Assembly (NCBI GenBank): GCA_964034945.1
Contig: OZ035960.1
Span: forward strand, 33,720,368 to 33,784,367
Direction of reading: 5' to 3'
Length of the DNA stretch: 64,000 nt
DNA from: Chrysopilus asiliformis
Taxonomy: Eukaryota > Arthropoda > Insecta > Diptera > Rhagionidae
In this document: positions 54,745 through 64,000 of the stretch, in pieces
Position numbering within the stretch: position 1 is the stretch's first letter
How the letters are laid out: each line of letters begins with the position of its first letter
The notes under the pieces: model-generated
What the model was told of the DNA's origin: nothing
Databases searched by the model: none
The model's input: only the letters and a program-made list of their open reading frames with translations
Program-made: the position numbers and the translations under genes

Positions 54745-55900
54745 TGTGTGAATTCATTTTTTAATGATAGTAGAGCTTTTAAATAAGCTAAAAACCACCC
54801 TTCTATTATGATGATAGAAATTTTTGTGAATTTTTGATGATAAATCCTTAAAAACTTTAAGGTGGAGGAGTGTACATAAAAAAAAACTCCAAAGACTTGA
54901 GAAAATAAATGTGTTTGTTTTTATCAAGTACAAATACATAATTTGCTAAATTTCACATTTTTTTTCAACACCAAAACATTTTTTTCTTAACCCCCAATCG
55001 TCGTTTACCACAATGTTATTAACCTCTCCTAATAACCGCAATAAATTTAAGTTTTTAAGCATTTTTTACACCACTAAGAAAAAAAAACATTTTCACAAAT
55101 TTATAGAAGAATGGCATTAGATAAATATCCAAGAAAAGTACAGAGTGGAGAAGAAAAATGAAATTTCCCATTTCAATTCTGCCGATTATTTAATGATCAC
55201 ATAAGATTTTATTGATATGTTTTCCATTGGTTGTTTTTTTTATTCATAATGTGATTGATATCGGTTCATAATACTAGCTTTAAGCATTTTTCTCTGCACT
55301 GATGTGAACAAAACGAAGAAAAAAAAACAGCAGTAGAAGGCTCTTAATTTCAACAATAGAAAACGATAAAATTTTATTAATTTGATAACATTTAATACGA
55401 ATGAAAATGTAAAAGATTTGAAAGCATCAAGCATTGTAACTGTCGTTGAACATTATGTTTTATGAAATGTTGAAAAGGATTTTAATTTTATGTAAATGCA
55501 AAAGCCAAAAGTGTCAAATTGGCAAACCAATATTTCTGTTTTCACGTATTAATTTCCCATTTATGTTAATCTAGCACAGCGACAGTATAAGATACTTATT
55601 TTTGGGTCGTCTAAATCTTTTAAAATGTTATTGAAATGTCGTACTGTTATTGAGTTTATTTGAACGTTCATCGAGATAATGCTAAATAACATTTATTGCC
55701 CAAAAAAACCAAAAATTTTAATTTTCCCATAAATAAAATTATAAAAAGTTTGATGCGGCAAAAGATAACTCTACTAGCATTTCATGCCATTAAACGTGTA
55801 CCAAATATAGTGGCAGATACGTACCATACATTAAAATATTGCCATGTGCCAATCGTCAAATACTCTACATTAAGATAGACAATTTTTTTTTAAATCCATT
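54745..55900. other. AT-rich stretch, no recognisable feature
   Basis: Nothing identified. Confidence 0.5.
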
Positions 55901-55904
55901 TGAA

Positions 55905-56056
55905 TGGAGGGGGGGGGGGGGAAGAAGTAGTCCAATTGGATTTTGATATACAGAGCGGTTATGTAAAATCATAGTCTAAAAACATTTCGTCTTCATAAAT
56001 TTTTCGGTACGATGCACCGTTTTCAAAAAAAAAACGCTAAAAACTATTTCATTCAA

Positions 56057-56090
<34 letters not shown>

Positions 56091-56185
56091 GATGAAAAAA
56101 GTGGTTCAACTGAATTTTTTTGTTTACGTTTATAGAGACACATTTTACGTTTATGGATTTTTCAGTACGACTAACCGTTTTCGAG
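55905..56185 (+). repeat. Dispersed repeat, TGATGTATGG family, copy 4, with 33-G run
   Basis: G-run, then CCAATTGGATTTTGATATAC, GGTACGATGCACCGTTTTC and a second G-run of 33 (56057-56089), then TTCAACTGAATTTTTTTG: two tandem units. The GGGG tracts occupy the position of the GGGGGGTACC segment in copy 2. The poly-Pro minus frame over the tract is an artefact. Confidence 0.5.
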
Positions 56186-56192
56186 AAACGTA

Positions 56193-56511
56193 GGCCCCAA
56201 TCACAGAAAACGCCGTATGCAAAGTGATTGCGTTTCTCGAGTTTTTCGATCATTGAAAACGTTCGAAGGGAGTTGTGAATCATTCACGTTTGACGTTTCA
56301 AATACGCGCCACTTTCATTGCGTATCTGAGTGAGGGACAAAAGGCAAAAATGTAAGTTTAAAGGATTTAATTGAATAATTAGTACATTTTTAACTTATTA
56401 TTATAGGAAAAGAACAACAAACCTAACTTTTTTAGCTGCCAAAATTAGCAAAAACACAAAAAAAAAACTTGACGAAAGTTTCGTTAAACGCCGTATTCAA
56501 TGATAGGCACC
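56193..56511. mobile_element. 319-bp MITE-like element with GTA duplication
   Basis: The ends GGCCCCAATCACAGAAAACG and, inverted, GGTGCCTATCATTGAATACG both lead into AACGCCGTAT-like words. The flanks are GTA (56190-56192, 56512-56514). The inverted repeat is imperfect. The mariner remnant begins only 10 bases beyond. Confidence 0.6.
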
Positions 56512-56521
56512 GTAATTTATA

Positions 56522-57093
56522 AAGGGGTGATCCAATTGGAGGTACTTTTTCCAATGGGGTTGTTTTGACAGTTCTTATGTGTCAACTGATTTGTCTATAT
56601 GACGTTTGTGTTCAGTATTCAGTGCAATTTCATCATGAATAGACTTATGTACGTGTGAACAATGTTTACTAATTGTGGAAACTTATTTCCAAAATCAGTG
56701 CTCAGTTAGGAATTTTTATAGAGCTCTTCGTCCACATTTTGGTCGTCATAATCGTCCCACTGAACGCACTATTCGGGAAACCATCACCAAATTTCGAACT
56801 AATTTTACACTATTAGACATTCCTCCATCAACCAGAGTGCGTACAGACAGCCCGTAGTAATGAGAATATTGCTGCAGTAGCAGAGAGTGTTCGTGATGCG
56901 GAAGGAGTGCATGTTACTGTCAATGGAGCTCGCTACAGACCAATGATCAATGCATTTTTGTTGCCAAAAATTCAAGATATTGGTGTAGCTGACTTGTGGT
57001 TTCAACAGGATGGCGCTACATGTCATACAGCTAACGATACAATCGCTTTATTGAAGGAAACGTTCGATGAAAACATCATCTCGCGTTGACCTA
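56522..57093 (+). mobile_element. mariner-like element, 3'-truncated
   Basis: It begins AAGGGGTGATCCAATTGG next to TA (56520-56521) and carries a transposase remnant that stops abruptly at 57093, where an unrelated repeat starts. There is no right terminus. Confidence 0.85.
56635..57093 (+). pseudogene. Tc1/mariner-superfamily transposase pseudogene, N- and mid-part
   Basis: The ATG at 56635 opens a frame broken within about eight codons. Readable blocks follow in shifting frames: QCSVRNFYRALRPHFGRHNR, PTERTIRETITKFRTNFTLL (DNA-binding region), a deletion before VTVNGARYRPMINAFLLPKI, then LWFQQDGATCHTANDTIALL, which holds the second catalytic Asp (QQDGATCHT). It ends at DENIISR, just before the region with the third acidic residue. 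The first catalytic residue lies in deleted sequence. Same subgroup as the element at 59652. Confidence 0.88.
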
Positions 57094-57715
57094 AAGGCTT
57101 GAAATTTTTTGTGAATAAGTTTTACAAAATCGTAGTTTTCTATCAACTTTTGGAAAAGTAACGGTAGCTATACCGGGTACCTCCCATACATTTTTTTAAA
57201 TGCCGTTTATTACAAATTTATCGAAACCCATGCACTTTTGGGAAAAAATGAAAATAACATAATTTAAAGGATATAACTTTTTTTACATTTTCTGCTTTAC
57301 CGATTTTTTTTGTATCTCTGACGGTTCTCAGGATATTTGAAAAAAAAAACAGTTTTTCGAAAATCTCTCGAAAACTATGCAGTTTTATGGAAATATGCAT
57401 CTAACTAAATTTATAGGAAATAAAATTTTCTACATTTTTTTTTGCTTTAACGGTTTATACATGTTTCTAACGGTACTCTACATATTTATAAAAACAGTTT
57501 TGTGAAAATTTCTCTGAAACTATGCGCTATTATGAAAAAAAAATCTATATAACCAATTAAAATATCCTGAATTTTTCACCTTAACGCTTTTTACGTACCT
57601 ATCTTTAACGGTTCTCAAGATATTTGAAAAAATATTTTTTTTCCTTTTTTTCCCCGAAATCAAATATTGCACAGAAAGTTTTGTGTTGATCACAACTGAT
57701 TTTTTTTATTTTAAT
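57094..57715 (+). repeat. Dispersed repeat ending GTGTTGATCACAACTGAT, copy 2
   Basis: Three to four units of about 130 bp, each with a TATAACTTTTTTTACATTTT-like segment, TTTAACGGTTCTCAAGATAT and CTCGAAAACTATGCA, in tandem. The end GAAAGTTTTGTGTTGATCAC is as in the copies at 36690 and 61713. Confidence 0.6.
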
Positions 57716-57719
57716 TGAC

Positions 57720-58285
57720 GAAAATTTTTATTAAAAGTGGACGACAAATATTCGGTTGCATAAACCATTTGGGCTACTTCCGCCTGCGGAATTTTTTTGC
57801 GAGCCCGAAAAGTTCAACCCTTGTGAAATCTTTGTCAATACCCAAAAGTTTCAAGAGCTTTTTTAGGAGTTGGATCATAGAGGAGTGCAAATACCTTCTT
57901 GTTGCGGGTGTCTTTGCCCCTGGTCCAAATGCTATTGGAGACAGCTAACCCAAGTGTGCAGCAATTATTAATAAAAATGCTGTTTGTTATGTCTTTTAGC
58001 GCGACACTTTGCACAAGTGTATAGCGACCCTAAGGTATACAATAGTTACCTGCACTTCAAAAATGATCACGGAACAAAGCGCCCATTTTATTTGTTCAGT
58101 TTGAAATTTATTTTTACAGTCGGTATTGCGTTACAATTAAACGTACGAACCTACCTTTGAATATTTTTCCGCGATTTTTTTCAATCCAGTAGTTTTATGA
58201 TCTCACCTAATCCGACTTAACTACGTATCCATAAGTGGCTGAAGTTTTGTTATGCAAAAATTGTATGTCATTAGCAAAGGTTTAG
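57720..58285. other. AT-rich stretch, no recognisable feature
   Basis: A 77-codon plus frame (57715-57948) has no support. Nothing else. Confidence 0.4.
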
Positions 58286-58291
58286 AAAAAG

Positions 58292-58663
58292 ATGTCAGAG
58301 CAATTTTATAATCTTGCATTACCCGAACTTGCAACAAAAACCAATCTTCAGGTACACGTCCACCTTTTTTTTTTTTTTGATTTATTGAATAGAAAACCAT
58401 CTAATTTGATTGTGTTGTCTATTTACCCGCTAAGATCTTACACTTTTTGTCTTAATAAATTTTTTCCCCATGGTATTTGCTTTGTTGTTGTTTTTTATCG
58501 TGTCATATTTTATTTTGGGATTAGTAAAGACGATGTCCACCTTAATTGAAATAATTAGTCATGTGCCACTTTTTTTACGTTTTGTTACGGACACGATCTT
58601 TTTCATTTGCAGCTGTCCTCAAGTTTTATTTTAAGAGAATCTAATGGAAAAATTCAACAATAA
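58292..58663 (+). CDS. Possible two-exon small gene (36 codons)
   Basis: The ATG at 58292 (context AAAAAGATGTCA) opens MSEQFYNLALPE...KTNLQ, ending at TTCAG/GTACACG (58351/58352). A good acceptor, CTTTTTCATTTGCAG, ends at 58612, and the phase-0 continuation LSSSFILRESNGKIQQ reaches a stop at 58661-58663. The intron is 261 bp. Start, donor, acceptor and phase agree, but the donor +3 to +5 positions are average and 36 codons is short. It may be an alternative first exon of a larger gene. No family recognised. Confidence 0.35.
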
Positions 58664-58669
58664 GTAATA

Positions 58670-59645
58670 ATATGTAATACGAACAATATGTACATTTTTT
58701 TCTGTTTTTCAGCGATTTATTACTTCTTTCTTATAATTTAATTTCATGAAATCTTTAAGGTACACGGTTTCTTTTCTGTATGGGGGCAAAAAGCACAATT
58801 TTTGACAATTAACTTGAGTTAGTTTCAACATTAGATTTGTTTGGGACATTGTCCACATTTTTCACGGTTAATAAAGTGTTGATAGTGTGGCTAGTAGTAT
58901 TTCAAGGCCTTAATCATTAAGTCACGATAGGTAAATTTCTTCGTACATTCATAAAACAAAAGGTGACGCTGAGATTAGACCATGATGGGTGATAGCTCTT
59001 TATATGCAATTTACTTTAGGTTTTTCCATTTTTTATCTATTTATATAAGAAACCTTGAGTAATTTTTTAATATTTTGGAACGAAAGATGAGAATTCAATT
59101 CGCACAAAAACTATAAATAATGATAATAGTAATTTTTATGTCGATTGGTCAAGTTTAAATTTTTTGATTTGATTGTTAAATTTGCATAGATGAACTGAAT
59201 TCAAAGTTTAGATAATTTAAAATTTGCAATAAAGTTCATGGAAAATTGATATCTTTTCGTTAATTATAATTTTATATTCACACGAGCTTCTGCATAAAAG
59301 ATATATGCATCGCTGTTACATTAATTATATTAATATTTCTTAAGACAACGCAAATTTAACACCTTTAAATTAATTAAATTCGCTAATGGATTTTAATATC
59401 ACTTTTTTCGTATGGATTGCATATTCTACACGTATTAGTAAAAGTAGAAGCGCGTGTTTATCCGTCTTTTTCAATGACCATTTAAGATTTTTATTTATAT
59501 TTTAGAATATATCCACAATGAATCTCGAAAACAGCTTGGTCAATCATTTTGGCAATCAGATCTTAGATGAAGGATAATAGTGAACATTTTTTATTTGGAC
59601 CATGTTCTCCCACCCCCTAGTCTTATAGCTTACAGACGGAATTAG
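58670..59645. other. AT-rich stretch, no recognisable feature
   Basis: An acceptor-like TTTTTCTGTTTTTCAG ends at 58714 with no open phase of note after it. Confidence 0.45.
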
Positions 59646-59651
59646 TTAATA

Positions 59652-60260
59652 CCGGGTCTTTCAACAAGGACATAACAATTTTGTATTTAAATAAAACACA
59701 GAATAATTGAGATATTGGGCTGAAATTTATTCCAGGTGTGTGGACATGTTACATTTAAGTATGAAATTCGATGTCGTTCATATGGCCACCGCGAGCATTG
59801 CACTGATTGATTCTTTGGAGTCAATTTTCCACCACTCTTCCACACATATCGGCCAGAACGTTGTCACTTTTGCGTTCGATATTGTTCCTGAGCTCATCTA
59901 ACGTTGTTGGCTTGTTCGCATAAACCAACGACTTAACATAACCCCATAAAAAGAAATCCAACGGCGTTAAATCGCATGAGTGAGGTGGCCATTCGACCGG
60001 ACCATTTCTCGAGATTACACGATTACCGAACTTCTCCTTCAATAGATCAATTGTTTGACCAGCTGTTTTTCCTTCAATAGATCTTTTCCTTCAATAGATC
60101 AATTGTTTGACCAGCTGTGTGGCATTGCTCGTTCGTGAACTTCACCATGATAAAAATGTAAACCTTGACTGACGTTTTAGCATTGCCAGATTATAAAAAA
60201 AGTTTTAGGGTGCGTTTTTATTAAAATACAAAATTGTTATGTCCTTGTTGAAAGACCCTT
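59652..60260 (-). mobile_element. mariner-like element (GGGTCTTTCAACAAGGACAT ends), internally deleted
   Basis: The ends CCGGGTCTTTCAACAAGGAC and, inverted, AAGGGTCTTTCAACAAGGAC continue to TTTTGTATTT, flanked by TA (59650-59651, 60261-60262). At 609 bp it keeps the first few and the last 120 codons of a transposase. Confidence 0.92.
59755..60148 (-). pseudogene. Tc1/mariner-superfamily transposase pseudogene (deleted)
   Basis: The ATG at 60146-60148 gives MVKFTNEQ, then a deletion joins CHTAGQTIDLLKEK. A 40-bp tandem duplication (AAACAATTGATCTATTGAAG twice) breaks the frame. The remainder reads FGNRVISRNGPVEWPPHSCD, LTPLDFFLWGYVKSLVYANK and, past a Trp-to-stop change at VVEN*, LQRINQCNARGGHMNDIEFH, stop at 59755-59757. 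Only the third acidic position remains. The helix-turn-helix region is gone. Confidence 0.9.
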
Positions 60261-60359
60261 TATAAGTGCAGAAAATATTCGGCAGCAACAAGGAAAATTT
60301 CGCTACAGCAAACCGACCAAGTGATTAGCAAATATTCCACAGCAAGCCTAGATATTATA

Positions 60360-60858
60360 CAGGGTGGGCCAGAATAGACGCGGGGGTTTGAATTCTTTAT
60401 AATTTTTTTATTTTAGCGAAACCTACAATTTTTTTCCAAATACATGTAGTTGATTGATGCGGAATATTTTTGGTCTAAACATGGAAAATTATATCGCGCA
60501 AGTGGTGGCCATCTTCTGTTTCGCAAATCGTTGGTTTTCAATTGGCTGATGGTTGTTGGCTTGTTGACGTACACCTTTTCTTTCAAATATCCCCAAAGGA
60601 AACAATCTGGAGTCGTTAGATCAGGTGAACGCGGAGGCCAATTGAAATCGCAACTTTTCGAAATAATGCGTCCGCCAAACATGTCCCGTAAAAGAGCCAT
60701 TGAGCCCACCGCCCACCGGTTCGTTGTTCTATTGTGTACAGGTCCATTTTAAATTGCCCAAGTCTTCTTAACAAAATGCTGAAACAAAATTAAAAAAATA
60801 AAAATAAAAAAAAAGTTATAAAGACTTCAAACCCCTGCGTCTATTCTGGCCCACCCTG
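60360..60858 (-). mobile_element. mariner-like element (GGGTGGGCCAGAATAGACGC ends), copy B
   Basis: TA lies at both borders (60358-60359, 60859-60860). The terminal repeats are the same as copy A at 49836. It is 499 bp: a further loss of about 65 bp lies between CAATTGAAAACCAA and GATTTGCGAAACAGAAGATG. Otherwise the two copies are about 95% identical. Confidence 0.92.
60475..60747 (-). pseudogene. Tc1/mariner-superfamily transposase, C-terminal remnant (copy B)
   Basis: Same MDLYTIEQRT start and same jump as copy A, then FGGRIISKSCDFNWPPRSPD, LTTPDCFLWGYLKEKVYVNK, PTTISQLKTN, where the additional deletion shifts the frame. It keeps the expected WPPRSPD where copy A has WGPRSPD. Confidence 0.9.
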
Positions 60859-60864
60859 TATTAT

Positions 60865-61460
60865 AGGATTTTTCGATCAAAACGGAAAAAAGAGTTTTTT
60901 TACATTCAAATTTTTGGCTCATTGGTCTTAAATTCGCGAACATGTGTCAATCTTAAGTTCAATTTTTTTCTGAAATTTTTTGGGTCACTCTCTTCTAATA
61001 AGTATAATTATCTTTGTCTCGCCAACGGAAAATCACTTTTTACCATTTCAGGTTCAATTTTAAGATCAAATCATCTTAGGTGTGATACGGCTTTTAAAGA
61101 AGTTAAACAAGCGCTGGAAAAACTGCACCAAACATACTTGATCAGCTGTAAGAATTTGTGGCAAGAATTGACAAGTGATTGCAATTGACAAGCGATGGCA
61201 TGCACATTTAAAAATAAGCCAACGTTTATGTACGCTTACTGACACTTACAAGCGCTGGCTCACAAGCGCTAGCAACAAGCGTTCTACGTGTCTTTACTAC
61301 CCTTAGACCGTAACCTACGACTTGTATTTATACTTGGCGAGCGTACAGCGACCATTTAGAGGTACAGGAAGACCTCGTTTAGCTTAAGGCAATATAATAA
61401 GGCCTCTTTTTATTATGAAACAGAGGGTGGGAGAGTTTTTTTTACAAGCATGGACTGCAA
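60865..61460. other. Low-feature stretch with GCGCT(G/A)G words
   Basis: At 61110-61275 AAGCGCTGG, AAGCGATGG, AAGCGCTAGC and ACAAGCG recur about six times, perhaps the remains of an inverted-repeat element. The 88-codon plus frame ending at 61188 covers part of it and is unsupported. Confidence 0.4.
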
Positions 61461-61465
61461 AGTGG

Positions 61466-62058
61466 TTACACACAGAGAAAAAGTAGTAAATTTAACTATT
61501 TTTTAATGGGTAATCGTGACTATTACTAAAATAATTAATTTCAATTACAAAAATAGTCAAATTCGGATGTTTTTGTGATAAATACAACCACTTAGTAGTC
61601 AAATTTACTGTTATGTGGTTAAATTGAATATTTTTGTTATTGAAATTAACTATTTTGTAATTGAAATTAACATTAGTAATTGTTACGATTCCCCATTATG
61701 AAATAGTTAGTGAACATAATAAAATTTAAAGAATATAAATTTTTTTACATTTTTTGCTTTACCGGTTTTTTTTTTCTCTAACGGTTCTCAGGATATTTAA
61801 AAAGAAATAGTTTTTGAAAATCTCTCGAAAACTATGGACTTTTGTGAAAAAATGTATATAACCAAATTTATAGGAAATACAATTTCCTGCATTTTTACCT
61901 TAAACGGTTTTTACATATCTTTAACGGTTTTTACATATCTTTAACGGTTCTGGAAATATTTGAAAAAATGAAAAAAAAATTACATATTTTTTCCTAAACT
62001 AAATATTGCAAAGAAAAGTTTTGTGTTAATCTCAACTGATATTTTTCTCTGCGTGTAA
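61466..62058. mobile_element. CACAGAGAAAAA-terminated element, copy 2
   Basis: The ends TTACACACAGAGAAAAAG and, inverted, TTACACGCAGAGAAAAATAT. The left half carries AACTATTTTTTAATGGGTAA and TTTCAATTACAAAAATAGTC as in copy 1 at 45224. The right half (61713-62045) is the tandem repeat that ends GTGTTAATCTCAACTGAT. Confidence 0.6.
61713..62045 (+). repeat. Dispersed repeat ending GTGTTAATCTCAACTGAT, copy 3
   Basis: About two units of the 130-bp tandem (TTTACATTTTTTGCTTTACC, TCTCTAACGGTTCTCAGGAT), ending against CTCTGCG. Because the same end meets a CTCTG terminus here, the tandem repeat may be the normal interior of one branch of the CACAGAG family. Confidence 0.55.
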
Positions 62059-62061
62059 GAG

Positions 62062-64000
62062 CAAAACTCCAATTGCTCATAACATTAATACAAAATAATG
62101 CGCAAATGGTTTCAAACACTTAACTTACCTATAAAACTATTTTACCAGAAAAAAAACCACCTCCAGTTTCGCACTAGAAAACCCCCACCGAATAGAATTA
62201 ACCAAATACGTTTCATGTTGAAAAGGATATCATTGATTACAGGTTTCGGGAATTGGTCAGGATATTTGCCTATGTCCATGAATATCTAATATTGATATTA
62301 ATTTCCGGTATTTTGTCGATACTTTTACGATTTTCAGATACCTTCTATGCTTCTTAGTAACTCGGGGAAATCCATCGAAGCGAACTTTTCCACGCTCAAG
62401 AAGTATTTGGTAGGGTGGAGTACAGTGAAGGTTGATTTCCTTCTTTGTTTTTATATTTTTAATGGACTTGAATGGCGCTAAAAGGTGCGTTTTATCGGTC
62501 GATATGAATTATGGACAATTTGATGGTAATTGGACGGCGGAAGTGTTTTCTTTTCCCTTATTTATTCGTTTTTTTTTTACAAAAAAAAAATTTTTCCATG
62601 GTTTTTTTACATGATTTTTCCCCATCATATTTTCGATGATTTTTTTTTTCGCTTGGTCTTGTTTTATTTCGGTTGATGTACAACACTTTGGTTATGGCTG
62701 TCAGTTTAAGTAATGCGTTTTTGCTTATACAATAAAAATAATCGATATTAAGACCAGTTGGTATTACCTTCAAAATAGAAAAGAATGAACCATTATTGAT
62801 GGCACAGATGGCTAAATTGCAAATAACATAATGTGTCTCTGTATATAGCATAATGTGTGATGTATGTATGTTGAATTGATCGGTTGGTATTATAAATCTA
62901 TGTGTTAAGAAGGAACAAGTGAAAATGGAACATACATTAATTTTATATATAGAATTATCGACCACCTTCGATTTTCAGCCTATAAAATTTCGTAAGTTTT
63001 CCAGCACCATCCCATACACCCCGACACATCGTGTAGATTTACTTACCTACCTCTCAAAATGCTATCCCACCCATACCATATGTATATCCTTTCGTATTCC
63101 CATCCGTTCTGTCCTATTTCATTCCATTTTGTTGTGTTCTACTTTTGCACAAGTTTAGTTTTTGACCATCAGCCAATGAGCATTAGCAAAAAAGTGTATA
63201 ACGATGAGTACGAAGTAGTACTTGGAATACAATACAAAGTAATAATAATCGATTTGGTAACGCTAACACTTTTACGATCCAAACATACTGACTGACTCTA
63301 CACGGGACGGACGCACGCAGAAGAATAACTATAGATTTCCCTCACATATCTATATAATGATGTATCAACAATTATTCTTGTATATTTTCGTATATCAAGA
63401 ATGCCTCCTTTCTTATCCTTTTTCGGTGCAAATATCTATACCATTGTGTGTACATCATTTTGTGCGTACGTTAAACAAGTGTGAAGTTCACATGCGAATA
63501 TACCCGATGTACTTGTATCTAGGATTGAAATTTAGTTTAATCGGTACGAGGGGAAGCAGAAGAAGCATTAGTCCAAGCGAAACTTTAGTGATGGTCGTCA
63601 TCTAATATCGCATATACACATTCGATGACTCAAGCACAATACAAAAAGCAAACATTCAACCATCATCTACAATTTTCCCTTTATACTCTGAAGTCTGGAC
63701 TTTTACAATATACCCGCACCAAAAAAAAATAGCCACCTCCACCACCCTGCCGGATAAACACTCGAATCGGTCGGTAACATTTTGCTACTCGTTCACCATA
63801 TCAACATCGAAAAATATAGTCCTTCCATCACATAAAAAGTCTTAAAACAGATCATTTATCGATCGACATTGCTGTTCCCACAATACTCTCTCTATTCCGC
63901 CATAACATTTATCCCTAATCCTCACCCGTGTCACCGCTTGATGCCCGCCTATTCAAACACACACTCTCCGATCCAGAATTTTACTCTCGAGGGCGGAAAC
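62062..64000. other. Stretch without recognisable features
   Basis: Composition changes to a more mixed, C-rich plus strand from about 63000. A 135-codon minus frame (62558-62965) and 60-82-codon plus frames have no recognised product. Minus-strand donor-like sites lie at 62108-62113 and 63041-63046. No element ends seen. Confidence 0.4.

Noticed and set aside
56053..56283. Minus-strand frame with a poly-proline end
   Set aside because: The proline run is the translation of the 33-G tract within a dispersed repeat; no protein evidence.
62958..62999. Microexon between TTTTCAG and GTAAGT near 62.98 kb
   Set aside because: The interval is about 13 bases, is not a multiple of three and the acceptor tract is short. 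A TATAAAA overlaps it, and chance is likelier.
1..64000. CRISPR array, operon or bacterial gene cluster
   Set aside because: No regular spacer repeats and no closely packed long frames; the content is eukaryotic.

Overview
The window is AT-rich eukaryotic DNA, most likely from an insect. Evidence: Tc1/mariner transposase remnants of arthropod type, splice-signal architecture, a TTAGG-type pentanucleotide tract, and a dense population of small inverted-repeat transposons with superfamily-typical target duplications. There are no operons, ribosome binding sites, tRNAs, rRNAs or CRISPR arrays. No complete gene can be read. The window is best understood as intergenic or long-intron DNA built largely from nested transposable elements, with a few isolated exon-like segments.

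Layout. 0-8.6 kb: a deleted DD34D mariner (753-1904) with a foldback element inside it, dispersed repeats, a 117-bp palindrome, and a possible terminal exon near 6.6 kb. 8.8-12.3 kb: a 1.2-kb inverted-repeat element full of CTCATAA-like motifs, a PIF/Harbinger remnant with a transposase fragment (10931-11554) and a 486-bp element. 12.4-21.4 kb: several TTAA-flanked (piggyBac-type) MITEs and a leader-like block at about 13.0-16.5 kb. 21.6-23.0 kb: a GC-richer block of unknown nature. 27-33 kb: a Helitron-like element, PIF/Harbinger-type MITEs nested in each other and a degenerate tandem array. 34.1-35.0 kb: a 27-nt microexon candidate on + and the longest open frame (205 codons) on -. 37-49 kb: a 700-bp CCAGG-flanked element, its short relative at 43.2 kb, a possible first coding exon at 43.5 kb (-), and more MITEs. 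49.8-62 kb: two sister mariner derivatives, two other mariner remnants, a hAT element with a perfect 8-bp duplication, a 33-G run and a possible two-exon small gene at 58.3 kb. 62-64 kb: nothing recognisable.

The strongest results are structural. Exact target duplications and nesting give relative ages for at least eight element families. The foldback family that duplicates CCAGG is the least familiar of these. Exon calls rest on splice signals and codon-like content only and are held at low to moderate confidence.
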